Shown here piece after piece: positions 28,132-37,310 of a stretch of DNA of 64,000 bases (within the stretch, counting starts at the first letter, position 1; each line of letters opens with the position of its first letter). The position numbers were made by a program, and so were the translations under genes. This stretch comes from JAKITW01 sp041598875 (GTDB lineage: Bacteria > Desulfobacterota > Desulfobulbia > Desulfobulbales > BM004): the NCBI GenBank assembly GCA_041598875.1, contig JBFHXP010000001.1, positions 1-64,000 of the forward strand, written 5' to 3'. Under the pieces are notes generated by a model. The model saw nothing but the letters and a program-made list of their open reading frames with translations, was not told the DNA's origin and searched no databases.

Positions 28132-28998
28132 CTATGAATACCCGGGACACTCCCCACTGAAAGCCCTTTTCAGCTTTTCGAAAAGATTTTTCTCAATCTG
28201 CCGTATCCTTTCGCTTGAAAGGTTGAAGGTATCACCAATCTCCTGAAGAGAGGTTGGTTCATTACTCAGGAGTCGCAGCTCAAGAATGGCCTGTTCCCTG
28301 CGGCAGAGCGTGTTCTTGATTTTGCTTATCACCCGGCGAACCCGTTCCTTTATCTCCTGGACAACCTGTTTTTCCGCCCCATTTGTCCCATTGTGTTCAA
28401 GCAGCTGGTGTTCATGGTAGGAAAGACTCATTTCAAAATCCTCGAAAACAACATCCTCGCCGTGCATTCTTTGCAGCATGTCCGCGATTTCACTCTCCGA
28501 AACCCGCAACCGGTCGGCAAGCAGCCGGTCGCACAAGGGGCCCTGGGCGGCAAGGGCGGATTGTTCCCGGATCAGCCGCAGAAACAGGAGACGCTTAGAT
28601 CGGGCAGTGCAGATTTTCACCAGTCGCCAGTTATTGAGGACATATTTCTGAATATACGCATGAATCCAATAAAAGGCATAGGTGGAAAACTGTACATTAC
28701 GCCCTGGATCAAATCTCTGCAAGGCAAGAATGAGCCCGATATTCCCCTCCTGGATCAGGTCGATGATATTCCCCTGCCAGTAGCCGTAGAAATCCTGGAC
28801 GATCTTTACCACCAGCCGGAGGTGGGAAGAAATGAGCTGGTGACCGGCCTCCTGGTCCTTTTCCCGGTGATACTGGTGGGCAAGGGCAAGGCATCTCTCC
28901 CTGGAGAGAACCGGGGATTGCTCCAGCTCCTGGAGATAGCCGGGCGCAACCGGATGTGAGATATTTCTCAATAACCGCGCAGTCCGTGATCTGATCAT
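28132..28998 (-). CDS. RpoH-like alternative sigma factor
   Basis: The 288-residue protein has sigma-70 region 2 (NIIDLIQEGNIGLILALQRF; FSTYAFYWIHAYIQ), an RpoH-box-like stretch after it (ARSKRLLFLRLIRE) and region 4 with a helix-turn-helix (SLQEIGDTFNLSSERIRQIE). There is no region 1.1, and size matches RpoH (about 285). It directs RNA polymerase to a subset of promoters; heat-shock function is only suggested by family. It lies directly upstream of, and co-oriented with, the N-ATPase operon, which is not a usual place for rpoH. Confidence 0.85.
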   Translation of the reverse strand: MIRSRTARLLRNISHPVAPGYLQELEQSPVLSRERCLALAHQYHREKDQEAGHQLISSHLRLVVKIVQDFYGYWQGNIIDLIQEGNIGLILALQRFDPGRNVQFSTYAFYWIHAYIQKYVLNNWRLVKICTARSKRLLFLRLIREQSALAAQGPLCDRLLADRLRVSESEIADMLQRMHGEDVVFEDFEMSLSYHEHQLLEHNGTNGAEKQVVQEIKERVRRVISKIKNTLCRREQAILELRLLSNEPTSLQEIGDTFNLSSERIRQIEKNLFEKLKRAFSGECPGYS

Positions 28999-29093
28999 TG
29001 CTTTTTTTGTCCTGTTTTACTGAATCCAAAGGGATCTGAAAGCGGAAAGCCGGCCAGGCCAGCAACTCGCCTTATCACCCATCCCGATTTAAT

Positions 29094-29882
29094 TTAGAGA
29101 ACCCCCAGCCCCATGGCCAGGCCGATCGCTATGAGCATGATGGCGATAAAGGTATGGAGGAATTTCAGGGTTATTTTTTCAAGCAGCCGCGAGCCGACAA
29201 ATGAGCCGATAAAGGCCGCCAGCGAGGCTGCAACTGCCATGCCGACGACTCCCCCCTCATAGAGTACGGGAAAATCCCTCTGGAGAAAGGTAAGACCGTA
29301 GGCGGTCATCCGGGAAATATCAACAACCACCGCGGAAATAACCATGGTTCCTACGAGGGCCTTCTTCTCCAGGCCGGCCCGGACAAGAAAGGTTGTCCGC
29401 AGGGCGCCCTGGTGGCCGGACAGACCACCGAGAAAACCGGAAAGAAACCCGCCCAGGGGGATAAATCTTGCCGGCATTGTCAGCTTTTTGATAAACGGCA
29501 GCAGCTCAAGGATCGCAAGGCCAATAATCAGCACGGAGATAACAAGCTTTACCGGGGTAACGGAACAGACCCTGCCAAAAAGCTGATACTCATAGAGCGG
29601 TGCGCCAGCGGAAAAGTACCCAAGGAGCAGGGCGCCGCCAAATGCCGCCAGGGCGCCGGGAATCGCAAAAAGCAGCACCACTTTCAGATCGGCATGACGA
29701 CCGACCAGCAGGACCTTGAGGAAATTATTGGCCAGGTGGACCACGGCCGTTGCCGCGATCGCGATCTCGACCGGAAAAAACAGGGCAAAAACAGGCATCA
29801 GGATGGTTCCCAGGCCAAACCCGGAAAAAAAGGTAAGCCCCGCGGTAACCACTGAGACCAGACAGATAATCAGATATTCCAC
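29094..29882 (-). CDS. TauE/SafE-family anion exporter
   Basis: The 262-residue membrane protein has about eight hydrophobic helices with two family repeats. The first is FSGFGLGTILMPVFALFFPV and the second is around GGFLSGFLGGLSGHQGALR, the GxxxGxxGG-type signature of TauE/SafE. Members export sulfite, sulfoacetate or related organosulfur anions. I chose the GTG at 29882 because GGGAGG precedes it and the membrane region starts immediately; the upstream extension is hydrophilic. Substrate unknown. Confidence 0.85.
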   Translation of the reverse strand: MEYLIICLVSVVTAGLTFFSGFGLGTILMPVFALFFPVEIAIAATAVVHLANNFLKVLLVGRHADLKVVLLFAIPGALAAFGGALLLGYFSAGAPLYEYQLFGRVCSVTPVKLVISVLIIGLAILELLPFIKKLTMPARFIPLGGFLSGFLGGLSGHQGALRTTFLVRAGLEKKALVGTMVISAVVVDISRMTAYGLTFLQRDFPVLYEGGVVGMAVAASLAAFIGSFVGSRLLEKITLKFLHTFIAIMLIAIGLAMGLGVL

Positions 29883-29935
29883 TTGCCTCCCCCGGCATGA
29901 ATCTCGACAGGACCCGCCTCCAGAAGGAAACAGAC

Positions 29936-30586
29936 CTACTTGATAATCCAATCCCTGATGGTTTTTACATAGGACAGGGCGGCAACAACAATGATCCCGG
30001 CAAAAATATACTGAATCACGTGAAGATGTGTATCCAGGAAGTCAAAAAAAGCCGTCCAGAAGATGATTGCCGTTAATGTACCGAGAAGAACAGCGGTAAA
30101 ATTAACCCGGTATCGGAACTTGAGCAGATATCCGATAATCGACCCCATCACCGGCCCGGTCACCGGAAGAGGGGCCATGACAAAGAGAAAAAGGCCAATC
30201 CAGCCAAAGCGTTTAATGGTCTCTTGATGCCGGCGCGCCTTCCGTTCCAGCTTAAGCGCCATGAACTTAACAGTCCGCAGCTTCACATAGTTGTTAACGG
30301 ACAGGACAAAGAGGGCATAGACGAGAAAGACGATCAGGACCTCGAGATAAAAATTATAGAGAATTGTCCAGACCTGACCGAAATCATTCATCAGACACAT
30401 GCCGACTCCGGCCGCCCGCCCCCCCAGGGCATGGGCGACAAAGGCCAGCACCAGGGTCCGTGCCATGGCAAAGTCAACTATCCCGTAATATCCGATTACC
30501 CCGACCAGAAGAAGGGTCATGACCGCGCCCGCCCACAGAACTCTCCATGTTGAGGCATGATTTCCGTTATTTTTTGATCTCATCAT
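29936..30586 (-). CDS. Small multidrug export protein family membrane protein (COG2426)
   Basis: The 216-residue protein has several membrane helices and the conserved middle RFGWIGLFLFVMAPLPVTGP followed by GSIIGYLLKFRY, characteristic of the small multi-drug export family (PF06695). Despite the name, the transported compound is generally unknown. It precedes the TauE-type gene by about 50 bases on the same strand, so the two may share a transcript. Confidence 0.8.
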   Translation of the reverse strand: MMRSKNNGNHASTWRVLWAGAVMTLLLVGVIGYYGIVDFAMARTLVLAFVAHALGGRAAGVGMCLMNDFGQVWTILYNFYLEVLIVFLVYALFVLSVNNYVKLRTVKFMALKLERKARRHQETIKRFGWIGLFLFVMAPLPVTGPVMGSIIGYLLKFRYRVNFTAVLLGTLTAIIFWTAFFDFLDTHLHVIQYIFAGIIVVAALSYVKTIRDWIIK

Positions 30587-30786
30587 AATGCTTCCGAAAA
30601 GGGGAATCAGACGCCATCATCGCAACTGCACTATCCACCATATAAAGATGTGATTATACCGTGGTACACCAAGAGCAGTATAGCCGTCCACCCGCATTAT
30701 GGGGAGCATTTTTCAAAATTGTCTGTTTCCGTGCCGCACGCCCCGGAAAAAACCGCCCGCCGAACCATTACCTTCCGATGCGCTCA

Positions 30787-32592
30787 CTAACCGAGATAGA
30801 GCAGGAGCAGCAGAAAAAAGAGGACAAAGACCCCGGAGCTGCCCACGGAAAAATAGGAGATGCGAAATTTTTCAATAAATCTTTCCTCCAGGCCGCCGGG
30901 TCCTTTTATCCTTCCGTTGGAAAGCTCCCAGACCGGCTTGAGCACGGCAATACAGAGCCGGGCCGGCCCATCCTGAAAGTATCGGGAAAGCCCGCCGGTC
31001 CAGCCCTGGGCAACAGTCTTGTTGACCCAGGAGTTCAATCCGTTCAGCCAGGAGTCCAGGTTCATGTAAATCAGGGACCCGCCGCGGCGGTAGAACCAGT
31101 CGAAATCAAGGGCAATGGTATCGGTCCGTTTCAACATCGGCAGAAAGAGAAAAAAGACCAGACCGGAAAATATCAGCAATTGGGTCTGGGTAACCACATG
31201 GGAGAAATGATGGATATAAATCTCGTAAAAGGTATAGGGCATGGCCGCCTTGACGATTTCCGTATCCGGCAGGATGTTATAGAGCCTTTCCGGAAACATG
31301 CCCAGGTAGATGCAGAAGAAGGAGAGAAAGGCCATGGCGGCCAGCATTGATTTGGGCGCTTCCGGCGGGCGCAGGCCTTTATCTTTGGCAAAAAACACAA
31401 AGTAGGGGAATTTTATTCCCGCATGGAGGAAAACACCGGCAGAGGCTATTTCCAGAATCAGCCAGGCCCAGAACATATGGTTTCCAGCAGCTTCGGCAAT
31501 AATTATTGTCTTACTGGTAAATCCGGAGGTCAGGGGAACCGAAGATATTGCCAGGGCGCCGACACAGCCGAAAATAAGTGTCCAGGGCATGGTATTGTAG
31601 AGTCCGCCAAGATCGGTGCATTTACTTTTCCCTGTCCGATAGAGTACGGCCCCGGCACTCATCCACAAAAGCGCCTTATAGATTATGTGGCAGAAGGCAT
31701 GGGCCACGGCGCCGTTCAAGGCCAGGGGGGTGCCAATTCCCACGGCACAGACCATGAAGCCGACCTGGTTGATAATCGAGTAGGCCAGGATCCGCCGCAT
31801 ATCATTTTCCAGCAGGGCATAGATAATTCCGTAAATTGTCATGGCGCAGCCAATGACGATGAGAATCTCCCAGCCCGGAAACCCGCGGATCAGGGTATAA
31901 ACAGCTGTTTTTGAGGTATAGGCGCTCAGGATCACGCCGCCCATGACTGTGGATTCCGGGTACGCGTCCGGCAGCCACGACGAAAAAGGCACGGCCGCGG
32001 CGTTCACCAGAAAACCAATCAGTATGAGCCAGGTGCCAGTGTTGGCCATGGCTGGGTCAAAGGAGTTGAAAGAAATGGAACCGGTCTGGTGAATGGTGAT
32101 GATTATACCGGCAAGCAACACCAGCCCCCCGAATATATGGACCAGCACATAGCGGAAGGCGGCCTGATAGGCCTTTTTCGTTTTGCGCCCCAGGACAAGA
32201 TAGACCGAGGTGACGGCCATGACCTCCCAGAAAATATACAGGGTGATGATATCACCGGCAAAGACCACCATCAGTGATGCGCCGATATAGAGCAGGGCGG
32301 AAACGAACTGGGTTGAATTCCTTTCGTAGTACCCGTAGAGAAAGGCGGCAAATGCGCTCAGGGTAAAGATATAGCCAAAGGCCTTGCTCCACTTGTCGAC
32401 CCGCAGAAGGTCGAGCTCAAAATCAATGAGCTGCACCGTCATGGTGACCGATTCCGAAAGCTGACTTATCTGCCAGAAGGCCAGGGCAGGCAGCAAGATA
32501 ACAAACCAGTTCCTCGCGCGACCGGGCAGAAGTGGCACCACCAGCGCGCCGAGTATGAGTATAAGTCCGGGCGGAAGATTAAACATCGTCAT
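30787..32592 (-). CDS. NuoL/MnhA/D-type proton-translocating antiporter subunit (long)
   Basis: The 601-residue membrane protein has about 14-16 helices of the complex-I antiporter-like fold. Recognisable parts are FSSWLPDAYPESTVMGGVIL (TM7 region), YTSKTAVYTLIRGF with the key lysine, and VAHAFCHIIYKALLWMSAGA. It is longer than MnhD (about 500) because of an extra C-terminal stretch ending in a membrane helix, which recalls NuoL-like anchors. It is the last gene of the antiporter cluster and overlaps the preceding small gene by 14 bases. Likely a proton or sodium channel subunit of the complex. Confidence 0.87.
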   Translation of the reverse strand: MTMFNLPPGLILILGALVVPLLPGRARNWFVILLPALAFWQISQLSESVTMTVQLIDFELDLLRVDKWSKAFGYIFTLSAFAAFLYGYYERNSTQFVSALLYIGASLMVVFAGDIITLYIFWEVMAVTSVYLVLGRKTKKAYQAAFRYVLVHIFGGLVLLAGIIITIHQTGSISFNSFDPAMANTGTWLILIGFLVNAAAVPFSSWLPDAYPESTVMGGVILSAYTSKTAVYTLIRGFPGWEILIVIGCAMTIYGIIYALLENDMRRILAYSIINQVGFMVCAVGIGTPLALNGAVAHAFCHIIYKALLWMSAGAVLYRTGKSKCTDLGGLYNTMPWTLIFGCVGALAISSVPLTSGFTSKTIIIAEAAGNHMFWAWLILEIASAGVFLHAGIKFPYFVFFAKDKGLRPPEAPKSMLAAMAFLSFFCIYLGMFPERLYNILPDTEIVKAAMPYTFYEIYIHHFSHVVTQTQLLIFSGLVFFLFLPMLKRTDTIALDFDWFYRRGGSLIYMNLDSWLNGLNSWVNKTVAQGWTGGLSRYFQDGPARLCIAVLKPVWELSNGRIKGPGGLEERFIEKFRISYFSVGSSGVFVLFFLLLLLYLG

Positions 32593-32845
32593 CCTCGTAA
32601 TAAGTCACATCTTTTTTCAGAAAAAACCCTAACCCCTTGGCCACGAGAATGCAGATCGCGCAGGCCAGAAATCCCAGCACCGCATAGAAGCCAAAAAAAT
32701 CTTCCTGGGGAAAATGATTTTTCCGGTGGATAAACGGCTCCAGCGCCAGAGAGAGGGCACAGACCCCCCATAAAATCCACCAGAGTACTTTTCTCGTCTG
32801 CGGGCGGTCAAAAACCCCCCCATCTATTTCCGGTTCCGGCATCAC
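32579..32845 (-). CDS. Small two-helix membrane protein of the antiporter cluster
   Basis: The 88-residue protein has two hydrophobic helices (VLWWILWGVCALSLALEPFI; FFGFYAVLGFLACAICILVA) and an acidic C-terminus (YYEDDDV). I do not recognise a named family. It sits between two antiporter-like genes with a 7-base gap and a 14-base overlap, so it is probably a small subunit or assembly factor of the complex. Confidence 0.75.
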   Translation of the reverse strand: MMPEPEIDGGVFDRPQTRKVLWWILWGVCALSLALEPFIHRKNHFPQEDFFGFYAVLGFLACAICILVAKGLGFFLKKDVTYYEDDDV

Positions 32846-32852
32846 TGGTCCC

Positions 32853-34325
32853 CTATTGAAACATTACATTGGCAAATCCCAGAAACAACCAAGGGAAAAA
32901 GAACAGAACAACGGACATGGCCGCGGTAATCACAGGAGGCAGCCAGCAGAAAATCGGCGCCTCGGCAACCTTGTTTTCAAACTTCGACTCCTCTTCCGTG
33001 CAGAAGAAGGCCTTATAGACAATGGGCAGGAAATAGGCGGCATTCAGGAAAGAACTGACCAGATAAATGACCAGGACCCAGATCATGTCCGCCTCCATGG
33101 CCCCGCGAACCATGAGCAGTTTGCTGATAAGCCCGCCGGCCGGCGGCAGGCCGATAACGCTCAGGGAGCCGACAAAAAAGGCGATCATGGTGATCGGCAT
33201 CCGCTTGCCGATGCCGACCATTTCGCTGATGTATTTCTTGCCGGTGGCAACGAAAATTGCGCCAGCGCAGAAGAACAGGGTGATCTTGCCAAAGGCATGC
33301 ATTGCGATATGGAGCATGCTGCCGGTGACGCCTAGTTTTGTGGCCAGGCCTGCCCCGAGAATAATATAGGAGAGCTGGCCGATTGTAGAGAATGCCAGCC
33401 GCCGCTTGAGATTGTCCTGGCTCAAGGCAATAAGCGAAGAGACGATTACCGTAAAGCCGGCAATCAGACAGATAAGGGTGTTGAGGTTGGTCGCGTCCAG
33501 AAGATTGATCCCGAAGATGCCGGTTATTACGCGAAGAATGCTGAAGACTCCGACCTTGACCACCGCCACCGCATGAAGCAGGGCGCTGACCGGGGTCGGG
33601 GCCACCATCGCCCCTGGCAGCCAGGAGTGAAAGGGCATCATCCCGGCCTTGGAAAAACCGAACATGAACATCAGCAGCACAACGGTAAGAATCGGCTTGG
33701 CGGTGTCGGCGGGAAAGATCCCCATGCTGTTAAAATCAAGGGTCCCGGTAAGGGAATAGGTGATCAGCATCGCCGGCAGGGCCAGGCCAATGGAGGTTGA
33801 AAGAAGATAGGTCAGATACTTGCGGCCACCGCCCCGGGCCTCTTCATCCTGGTGGTGGGTGACCAGTGGATAGGTGGAAAGAGAGAGGATCTCGTAAAAG
33901 ATATACAGGGTGAAAAGGTTGCCGGAAAAGGCCACTCCCAGGGTTGCGGAAAGGGCCACCGCAAAGCACATGAAATACCGGGTCTGGGCATGCTCATCGA
34001 GGCCGCGCATGTACCCGATGGAGTATATCGAGGTGACGATCCACAGGGATGAGGCGACCAGGGCAAAGAGCATGCCGAAACCGTCAACCGTCAGGGTGAC
34101 CGAGAGTCCCGGCAGGATCCGGCAGATATCGTAGGTATGTGTATTCCCCGCGAGAACCCACTGGGCCATTGAGAGAACCAGCCCGAGCTTTATCACCGCG
34201 GCGATAAAGGTCCAGCTCTCCCGCAGATTGGGTCGCCTGTCACTCAGGTAGATAAGCGGCACCGCCGCAAGAGAGACGAGAACCGCCAGGGCTGGGGTAG
34301 ATGGGATAAAGGGAATCTGATCCAT
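32853..34325 (-). CDS. NuoM/MnhD-type antiporter subunit (second copy)
   Basis: The 490-residue membrane protein shows the proton-pump core: LYIFYEILSLSTYPLVTHHQ, FSKAGMMPFHSWLPGAMVA and LLHAVAVVKVGVFSILRV with the conserved lysines, plus HIAMHAFGKITLFFCAGA. It is a paralogue of the genes at 34358 and 30787. In Mrp/Mbh systems MnhD-type subunits carry ions through a chain of buried charges. Confidence 0.88.
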   Translation of the reverse strand: MDQIPFIPSTPALAVLVSLAAVPLIYLSDRRPNLRESWTFIAAVIKLGLVLSMAQWVLAGNTHTYDICRILPGLSVTLTVDGFGMLFALVASSLWIVTSIYSIGYMRGLDEHAQTRYFMCFAVALSATLGVAFSGNLFTLYIFYEILSLSTYPLVTHHQDEEARGGGRKYLTYLLSTSIGLALPAMLITYSLTGTLDFNSMGIFPADTAKPILTVVLLMFMFGFSKAGMMPFHSWLPGAMVAPTPVSALLHAVAVVKVGVFSILRVITGIFGINLLDATNLNTLICLIAGFTVIVSSLIALSQDNLKRRLAFSTIGQLSYIILGAGLATKLGVTGSMLHIAMHAFGKITLFFCAGAIFVATGKKYISEMVGIGKRMPITMIAFFVGSLSVIGLPPAGGLISKLLMVRGAMEADMIWVLVIYLVSSFLNAAYFLPIVYKAFFCTEEESKFENKVAEAPIFCWLPPVITAAMSVVLFFFPWLFLGFANVMFQ

Positions 34326-34357
34326 AATCTATATTCTAAAGGGAAGGTTAAGGAGCT

Positions 34358-35848
34358 TTATAATCCTGATGGAATTGCCCACTGTACGATATGGGTGACA
34401 ATTTCATTGGTATAGAGACCGATAACAACAAGGGTGGCGGCGGTCACAACCATCGGGACAATCATGGTTGCCGGCGCCTCATCTCTGGGCGGCAGGGCAT
34501 GATCACCGTGGGCCTCAAAGGTGCCGAAATAGGCAATCTCGATAAGCCGGAAAAAGATGACGGCATTTATCAGACTTGAAAAGAGCAGGGCCACCACGTA
34601 AACCCACTGCCCGGCCTCAATTCCGCCCTGGATAAGATACCATTTACTGAAAAACCCGCAGGTCGGCGGAATACCGATAATTGAAAACGCGCCCAGGATG
34701 AATACCGCCGAGGTTATCGGCATCCTGCGGAAGACGCCCTCCATGGCGGCAAAAGATGATGTGCCGGTTTTATAGATCATGGCGCCCACGGCCATGAACA
34801 GACAGAGGGTCATCACCGCGTCACTCAGGATGTGGTAGATGGTGCCGGTAAGGCCGTTGGCATTAGCCAACCATGCCCCGCCGACCATATACCCAACCTC
34901 GGCTACGATAATATAGGTGAGCATCTTTTTCAGATCCCGCTGGGCCAGGGCGGAAATCGAACCAGCGACAATGGCCAGACTGGCAAACCAGACAACCAGC
35001 TCGTGCCACGGTATGGTCTTAAAAACGTAGTCCACGGAAAATACCGAGAACATCATCCGGACCATGACATAGACGCTGACCTTGGTCATAAGAGGGGCAA
35101 CCAGGCAACTGGTGGTGGTGGAGGCCTGGCTGTAAGCATTGGGCAGCCAGCCGTGCATGGGGAAGAGACCCATTTTGATCCAGAAACCCAGAATAATCAG
35201 GATAAAGCCGATGCGGATGGTGGCCGATTCATGCATTTCCGCCCGGGAAAGAATGGCAAAGAGATCCGCCATGTTCAGGGTTCCGGTCTTGATGTAGAGA
35301 TAGCCGACCCCCAGGAGATATAAGCAGGCGCCGATGGTGCCCAGGATGATGTATTTGAAGGTGGCGTAATAGGCAAGGCCGCGGCCGCGTGCCAGCAGGG
35401 CATAGCTGGACAGGGCGGATATCTCCAGCAGAACATAAAGGTTAAAGGCATCCCCGGTGGCGACCATCCCAAGCAGGCCGGAGACAAGCAGGCAGTACAG
35501 GGTATAATAATGATGAATCCGGTCCGGGATCTCCTGGCGAACCGTCTCTTTTGAGTAGACAGCGGTGAGCAGGGCACACCCTGAGACCATGCAGAGCACC
35601 AGGGCGCCGAGGTGGTCGACAACCAGCTCGATGCCAAAGGGCGGGGGCCAGTTGCCAAGCCGGTAGCGGATCGATTCAGTGGTCAGCATGACCTGAACAA
35701 GGGTATTCACCGCCGCGAAGAAAGACCCGGCCATTGCCAGCACCAGCAGAACAAAGGCAAGGGTGTCGCGGCGGCCGGCAAAAAGGCTGATCGCAAAGGC
35801 CGCCAGCAAGGGAAAGAGCAGGACAAGAATGGGATAATGTTCAGCCAT
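34358..35848 (-). CDS. mnhD: MnhD-type antiporter subunit
   Basis: The 496-residue membrane protein follows mnhC with a 1-base TAATG overlap, the normal mnhC-mnhD order. Core motifs are FNLYVLLEISALSSYALLAR (glutamate of TM5), WIKMGLFPMHGWLPNAYSQA and LVAPLMTKVSVYVMVRM. It is likely the main cation/proton exchange subunit. The gap to the next gene is about 30 bases. Confidence 0.9.
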   Translation of the reverse strand: MAEHYPILVLLFPLLAAFAISLFAGRRDTLAFVLLVLAMAGSFFAAVNTLVQVMLTTESIRYRLGNWPPPFGIELVVDHLGALVLCMVSGCALLTAVYSKETVRQEIPDRIHHYYTLYCLLVSGLLGMVATGDAFNLYVLLEISALSSYALLARGRGLAYYATFKYIILGTIGACLYLLGVGYLYIKTGTLNMADLFAILSRAEMHESATIRIGFILIILGFWIKMGLFPMHGWLPNAYSQASTTTSCLVAPLMTKVSVYVMVRMMFSVFSVDYVFKTIPWHELVVWFASLAIVAGSISALAQRDLKKMLTYIIVAEVGYMVGGAWLANANGLTGTIYHILSDAVMTLCLFMAVGAMIYKTGTSSFAAMEGVFRRMPITSAVFILGAFSIIGIPPTCGFFSKWYLIQGGIEAGQWVYVVALLFSSLINAVIFFRLIEIAYFGTFEAHGDHALPPRDEAPATMIVPMVVTAATLVVIGLYTNEIVTHIVQWAIPSGL

Positions 35849-36243
35849 TATTTTTCAATGGTCTCCAGGAGTTCATCTTCTTCAATGGTGCCATGCACCC
35901 GATAGATCTTCTGTAAAACTGCAAGGGCCACACCCAGGGTGGAAACACCGACCACAATGGCGGTCAGCATAAGCACATGGGGTAACGGATTGGCATAGAG
36001 GGTCGGATCAATAGCCTGATGGGCCACATCGCCATGGCCATGGATGAGAATCGGGATGGAGGCCCCCTTCTTGTGACCGATGGAGACATAGAAGAGGATG
36101 ATCGCCGACTGAAAAATCGACATGCCTATCACCTTCTTGAGCAGATTGTTCTTGGCAATCATCCCATAGAGGCCGATGAGCAAGAGAATCAGGGCAGCCC
36201 AGTAGTTATATTTGGCAACGACATCGTGCAATAGATCCTGCAT
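35848..36243 (-). CDS. mnhC: MnhC/NuoK-type antiporter subunit
   Basis: The 131-residue protein has three hydrophobic helices with LILLLIGLYGMIAKNNLLKK and the conserved NPLPHVLMLTAIVVGVSTLG, diagnostic of MnhC/NuoK. The C-terminal 20 residues are charged. It packs next to the MnhD subunits. Confidence 0.9.
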   Translation of the reverse strand: MQDLLHDVVAKYNYWAALILLLIGLYGMIAKNNLLKKVIGMSIFQSAIILFYVSIGHKKGASIPILIHGHGDVAHQAIDPTLYANPLPHVLMLTAIVVGVSTLGVALAVLQKIYRVHGTIEEDELLETIEK

Positions 36244-36251
36244 AACGTTCC

Positions 36252-37001
36252 CTAAAGCCCCTCGTCCAGATCCCCGCCCGAGGCGAGATCAACATAAAGT
36301 GAAAACATGATCGCCATAACGGTGATGGCAACGCCGACCTCAACCCCCAGCATGCCATGGGAGTGGGCCTCCAACTCGGTAATTCCCAGGAGGGTGCTCC
36401 AGGAGGCATAGGCAAGAAAGTTACCGCCCAGCAGAAGGCAAACGGCGCCGATGCCCACATAGATGAGCACACCGATACCGCTTAAGCGCAGTACGGTTTT
36501 TTCCTTGAGGCGTTTAAGCACCATCTTGAGATCATAAGATATGGCCATGAGGATGAAACTGGCCCCTAAAATGACCCCGCCCTGAAAACCGCCGCCCGGA
36601 CTGTGATGGCCGTGGGCAACCACATAGAGGGCAAAAATCTGCATCACCGGCACCAGAATACGGGACGCTGCCTGCAGAATAATATCCGCATCCTTCCGGC
36701 TGGGCCGGGGCCTGGCAATTTTTTCCTTTTTGCGGTGGGTCCGGCGCAACACGGTGAGCACGGTAATGCCGGCGCAGAAAATAACAATGGTTTCAAACAT
36801 GGTGTCATACCCGCGATAATCGGCCAGCACCGCAGTAACCATGTTGGGAACAGAGGTCTCCTCCATTGTTTTTTCAATAAAATGAGGCGAGAGGTAGACG
36901 CTGGCCGGCGAATGGGGATCTCCCCAGTCAGGGAAATCACCCGCAGCCACGAGCAGCAGCACACCGATGGCGCATATTATGAGAAAGGCGATTTGTTTCA
37001 A
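36252..37001 (-). CDS. MbhE-MnhB fusion antiporter subunit
   Basis: The 249-residue protein combines two units. The N-terminal 100 residues carry VTAVLADYRGYDTMFETIVI, the MbhE/MnhA C-terminal-like segment. Residues about 110-249 carry ALYVVAHGHHSPGGGFQGGV, the MnhB (MbhF) signature, with four helices. In hydrogen-evolving Mbh operons and some Mrp operons these are separate genes or part of MnhA. The gene keeps its expected place between the MbhD-like gene and mnhC. Confidence 0.85.
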   Translation of the reverse strand: MKQIAFLIICAIGVLLLVAAGDFPDWGDPHSPASVYLSPHFIEKTMEETSVPNMVTAVLADYRGYDTMFETIVIFCAGITVLTVLRRTHRKKEKIARPRPSRKDADIILQAASRILVPVMQIFALYVVAHGHHSPGGGFQGGVILGASFILMAISYDLKMVLKRLKEKTVLRLSGIGVLIYVGIGAVCLLLGGNFLAYASWSTLLGITELEAHSHGMLGVEVGVAITVMAIMFSLYVDLASGGDLDEGL

Positions 37002-37037
37002 AATGTTACCCTATCAAATGTGATCAATTCCAGTCCA

Positions 37038-37301
37038 TCAGTCCCGGGATCTCCGTTTTATGTGCAGGGCCGTGCCCACCAGGAGCACGGTGCTCACTCC
37101 GGCGCCAACCGCGGCCTCGGTAAAGGCGACATCCACGGCCAGCATTTCAGTCCACATCAGACACATGAGAAAGCTGTACGCCCCGCCGACAACCGCGCAG
37201 CTTACCAGGTCCCTGATGGTCAATGCCGCCACGGCGCAGAGAATGACCATAGCGAGAATCAACACATCGAATTGCCATAACAGGCTGGTGTCCCAACTCA
37301 T
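37038..37301 (-). CDS. MbhD-like (DUF4040) antiporter subunit
   Basis: The 87-residue protein has two to three helices, with AAVGAGVSTVLLVGTALHIK at the C-terminus, typical of the DUF4040/MbhD family (equivalent to part of MnhA). It follows mnhG by 9 bases. Confidence 0.85.
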   Translation of the reverse strand: MSWDTSLLWQFDVLILAMVILCAVAALTIRDLVSCAVVGGAYSFLMCLMWTEMLAVDVAFTEAAVGAGVSTVLLVGTALHIKRRSRD

Positions 37302-37310
37302 TTTTTTCCC

